Assembly (NCBI RefSeq): GCF_027570195.1
Contig: NZ_JAKMUZ010000003.1
Span: 1 to 64,000 of the forward strand
DNA from: Corynebacterium yonathiae
GTDB lineage: Bacteria; Actinomycetota; Actinomycetes; Mycobacteriales; Mycobacteriaceae
Length of the DNA: 64,000 nucleotides
Direction: 5' to 3'
Shown here piece after piece: positions 62,800 to 64,000 of this stretch. The notes beneath the pieces were generated by a model, which saw nothing but the letters and a program-made list of their open reading frames with translations, made no database searches and had not been told where the DNA came from. Position 1 is the stretch's first letter; every line of letters begins with the position of its first letter. The translations under genes were made by a program, and so were the position numbers.

Positions 62800-63660
62800 A
62801 TGGATTCGCAAGCTCTTCTTTCCTGGTTCGATGCCAATGAACGAGACCTGCCGTGGCGCCGGCCTGGCACGAGCGCTTGGGGCGTGCTGCTCAGTGAGGT
62901 CATGAGCCAGCAGACCCCAGTCGCCCGCGTGGCTCCGGTGTGGGAGGAATGGATGCGGCGCTGGCCCACCCCGGCAGATTTTGCCCAGGCCACTCGAGCG
63001 GAGGTGCTGCGTGCTTGGGGCAAGCTGGGCTACCCACGGCGCGCGCTGCGCCTGTGGGAGTGCGCGGCCGCCATTGGCGCAGGCGAGGTACCGGCGGACG
63101 TCGATGAATTGTTGCGCCTGCCTGGCATTGGGGATTACACCGCGCGCGCTGTGGCCTGTTTTCACTTCGGGGTAAACGTACCGGTGGTCGATACCAATGT
63201 GCGCCGGGTTTATGCCCGGGCGGAGGATGGCAAATTCTTGGCGCCGCAGCCGTCGAAGCGGGAGCTGGCGGCCGTGGCAGAGCTTTTGCCGGCCGAGAAT
63301 GGGCCGCGCTTCTCGGCCGCACTCATGGAGTTGGGCGCGCTGGTATGCACGGCGAAGAATCCCGCCTGCGAGCAGTGTCCGCTGCGCGAGAGCTGTGCAT
63401 GGCAGTTGGCGGGTCGGCCGCAGCCGAGTGCGGAGGAGCAGGCGCGGGCGAAAAAGCGGGTACAGAAGTTTGTCGGCACGGACCGGCAGGTGCGCGGCAA
63501 GATTTTGGATGTGCTGCGCGCAGCGGAGGGGCCGGTTCCGCAGTCCGAGATTGATGTGGTCTGGCCCGATGCGGCACAGCGCTCCCGCGCGTTAGCTTCA
63601 CTGCTTGCCGACGGCCTCGCCGAACAAAACAACGCCGGCCTATTCCACCTACCCATTTAG
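62800..63660 (+). CDS. mutY: A/G-specific adenine glycosylase MutY
   Basis: A 286-residue HhH-GPD glycosylase removing A opposite 8-oxoG. SEVMSQQTPVARV is the MutY signature, LPGIGDYTARAVACFHFGVNVPVVDTNVRRV holds the hairpin and catalytic Asp, and the 4Fe-4S ligands are C-x6-C-x2-C-x5-C in CTAKNPACEQCPLRESC. The C-terminal NUDIX-like 8-oxoG reader is missing or very short, as in other actinobacterial MutYs. TAGACT lies 10 nt before the ATG. Confidence 0.94.
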   Translation: MDSQALLSWFDANERDLPWRRPGTSAWGVLLSEVMSQQTPVARVAPVWEEWMRRWPTPADFAQATRAEVLRAWGKLGYPRRALRLWECAAAIGAGEVPADVDELLRLPGIGDYTARAVACFHFGVNVPVVDTNVRRVYARAEDGKFLAPQPSKRELAAVAELLPAENGPRFSAALMELGALVCTAKNPACEQCPLRESCAWQLAGRPQPSAEEQARAKKRVQKFVGTDRQVRGKILDVLRAAEGPVPQSEIDVVWPDAAQRSRALASLLADGLAEQNNAGLFHLPI

Positions 63661-63716
63661 GCGACTAATAATGGCCGGCTATATTCGCAGGTCGCGATCC
63701 TGTGGGTGTGATCTGT

Positions 63717-63887
63717 CTAACGCCAACGTCCACGGAAATTGAAACCACCGGGCAGATTCACCCACATGCCGCCGCGAGAATTGAAGGTGACCGGTCCTAC
63801 CTTGGTAGACATCGACGCGCCGGAGCCGGAAACATTGATCCAGCTATTCTTGCCGGTCTTTTTCCTAGAACGATACTGAAGTCCCAT
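63717..63887 (-). CDS. DUF4236-like small protein
   Basis: A 56-residue basic, Gly-rich protein: GLQYRSRKKTGKNSWINVSGSG, then VTFNSRGGMWVNLPGGFNFRGR. The opening 'R-K ... N-x-S-x-S-G' and closing 'N-L-P-G-G' fit DUF4236, often found in phage or mobile contexts. Function unknown. TAAAAT ends 8 nt before this ATG, fixing a leaderless start; the frame stays open upstream. Confidence 0.6.
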   Translation of the reverse strand: MGLQYRSRKKTGKNSWINVSGSGASMSTKVGPVTFNSRGGMWVNLPGGFNFRGRWR

Positions 63888-63945
63888 AGGCATATATTTT
63901 AGCAATTCCGCCTCCACCGTTCCTACTACCCAGTAGGTTTTTGAT

Positions 63946-64000
63946 ATGGAAAAGATTTGCATCAGACTTTTAGCCGTTTGTTCGCTCATCCTCGGTTCCC
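63946..64000 (+). CDS. Start of a secreted protein (cut by window end)
   Basis: The ATG opens MEKICIRLLAVCSLILGS, a signal-peptide-like start that runs off the window. TAGGTT ends 6 nt before the ATG, the leaderless layout seen across the region. Product unknown. Confidence 0.5.
   Translation, partial: MEKICIRLLAVCSLILGS

Noticed and set aside
1..64000. CRISPR arrays, rRNA, intact transposases, riboswitches
   Set aside because: None seen: no regularly spaced repeats with spacers, no transposase motifs, and no recognisable purine or TPP aptamer ahead of pur or other genes.

Overview
The window is about 60% GC chromosomal DNA from a Corynebacterium-type actinobacterium, probably one of the lipid-requiring or skin species; this species-level guess is inference. 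Three things support the genus. Mycothiol synthesis (mshD), an LmeA-like protein, otsAB, thrE, ipsA and carD-lpqE-radA are all present. The gene order matches what I recall of C. glutamicum (actA-dus-phoU-pstBACS-mshD ... purMF ... purLQS ... purCBD ... phoSR-pqo ... thrE-otsA-otsB-ipsA-znuACB ... rlmB-cysS-ispFD-carD). Many genes have the leaderless promoter layout common in corynebacteria: a TAnnnT box followed 6-8 nt later directly by the start codon.

Layout. 0-1.4 kb: a tRNA cluster (Glu, Asp, Asp, Phe, and separately Lys) interrupted by a DUF4288 gene and followed by a CsoR-type repressor. 1.5-4.4 kb: an acetate CoA-transferase and a tRNA-dihydrouridine synthase. 4.4-9.5 kb: phoU convergent with pstS-pstC-pstA-pstB. 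9.5-15.4 kb: mycothiol acetyltransferase, an LmeA-like protein, a lipid kinase, a nitrobindin-like barrel, aminodeoxychorismate lyase, a YgfZ folate-binding protein and DUF3073. 15.4-19.5 kb: purM, purF, an SCP-like gene and a double-hotdog thioesterase. 19.6-24.1 kb: a secreted asparaginase, a PAQR/hemolysin III membrane protein, a restriction-enzyme remnant and an AT-richer secreted histidine phosphatase; this is the most accessory-looking part. 24.1-27.4 kb: purS-purQ-purL. 27.6-33.4 kb: a secreted LTD/EEP nuclease, DUF2334 and oligopeptidase B. 33.5-37.3 kb: purD, purB, purC. 37.3-41.9 kb: a HIT hydrolase, the PhoS/PhoR two-component pair and pyruvate:quinone oxidoreductase. 42-44.2 kb: an MFS pump, its TetR regulator and tRNA-Thr. 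44.3-49.3 kb: the ThrE exporter, a lysine-rich histone-like protein, otsA, a META lipoprotein and otsB. 49.3-53 kb: ipsA divergent from znuA-znuC-znuB. 53-55 kb: an esterase and a DUF222/HNH protein. 55-64 kb: rlmB, cysS, ispF, ispD, carD, lpqE, radA, a membrane protein, carbonic anhydrase, mutY, DUF4236 and the start of a secreted protein.

How it fits together. Eight purine genes lie in three blocks (purFM, purSQL, purDBC). A phosphate theme recurs: the Pst transporter, PhoU, the PhoSR regulators, a secreted nuclease and a secreted histidine phosphatase, with 11-bp-spaced GTTCACC repeats upstream of pstS. Metal handling is represented by CsoR and a Znu-type transporter with a Zur-like box. 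OtsAB trehalose synthesis and IpsA relate to the mycolate/inositol-lipid envelope. No gene-free stretch exceeds about 300 bases; the longest, 22006-22247, holds only small inverted repeats. I see no rRNA, CRISPR array, intact IS element or prophage, and no wholly new multi-gene system. The most unexplained items are a 54-bp perfect palindrome between purB and purC, the DUF4288 gene enclosed by duplicated tRNA-Asp genes, and the lysine-rich protein between thrE and otsA.
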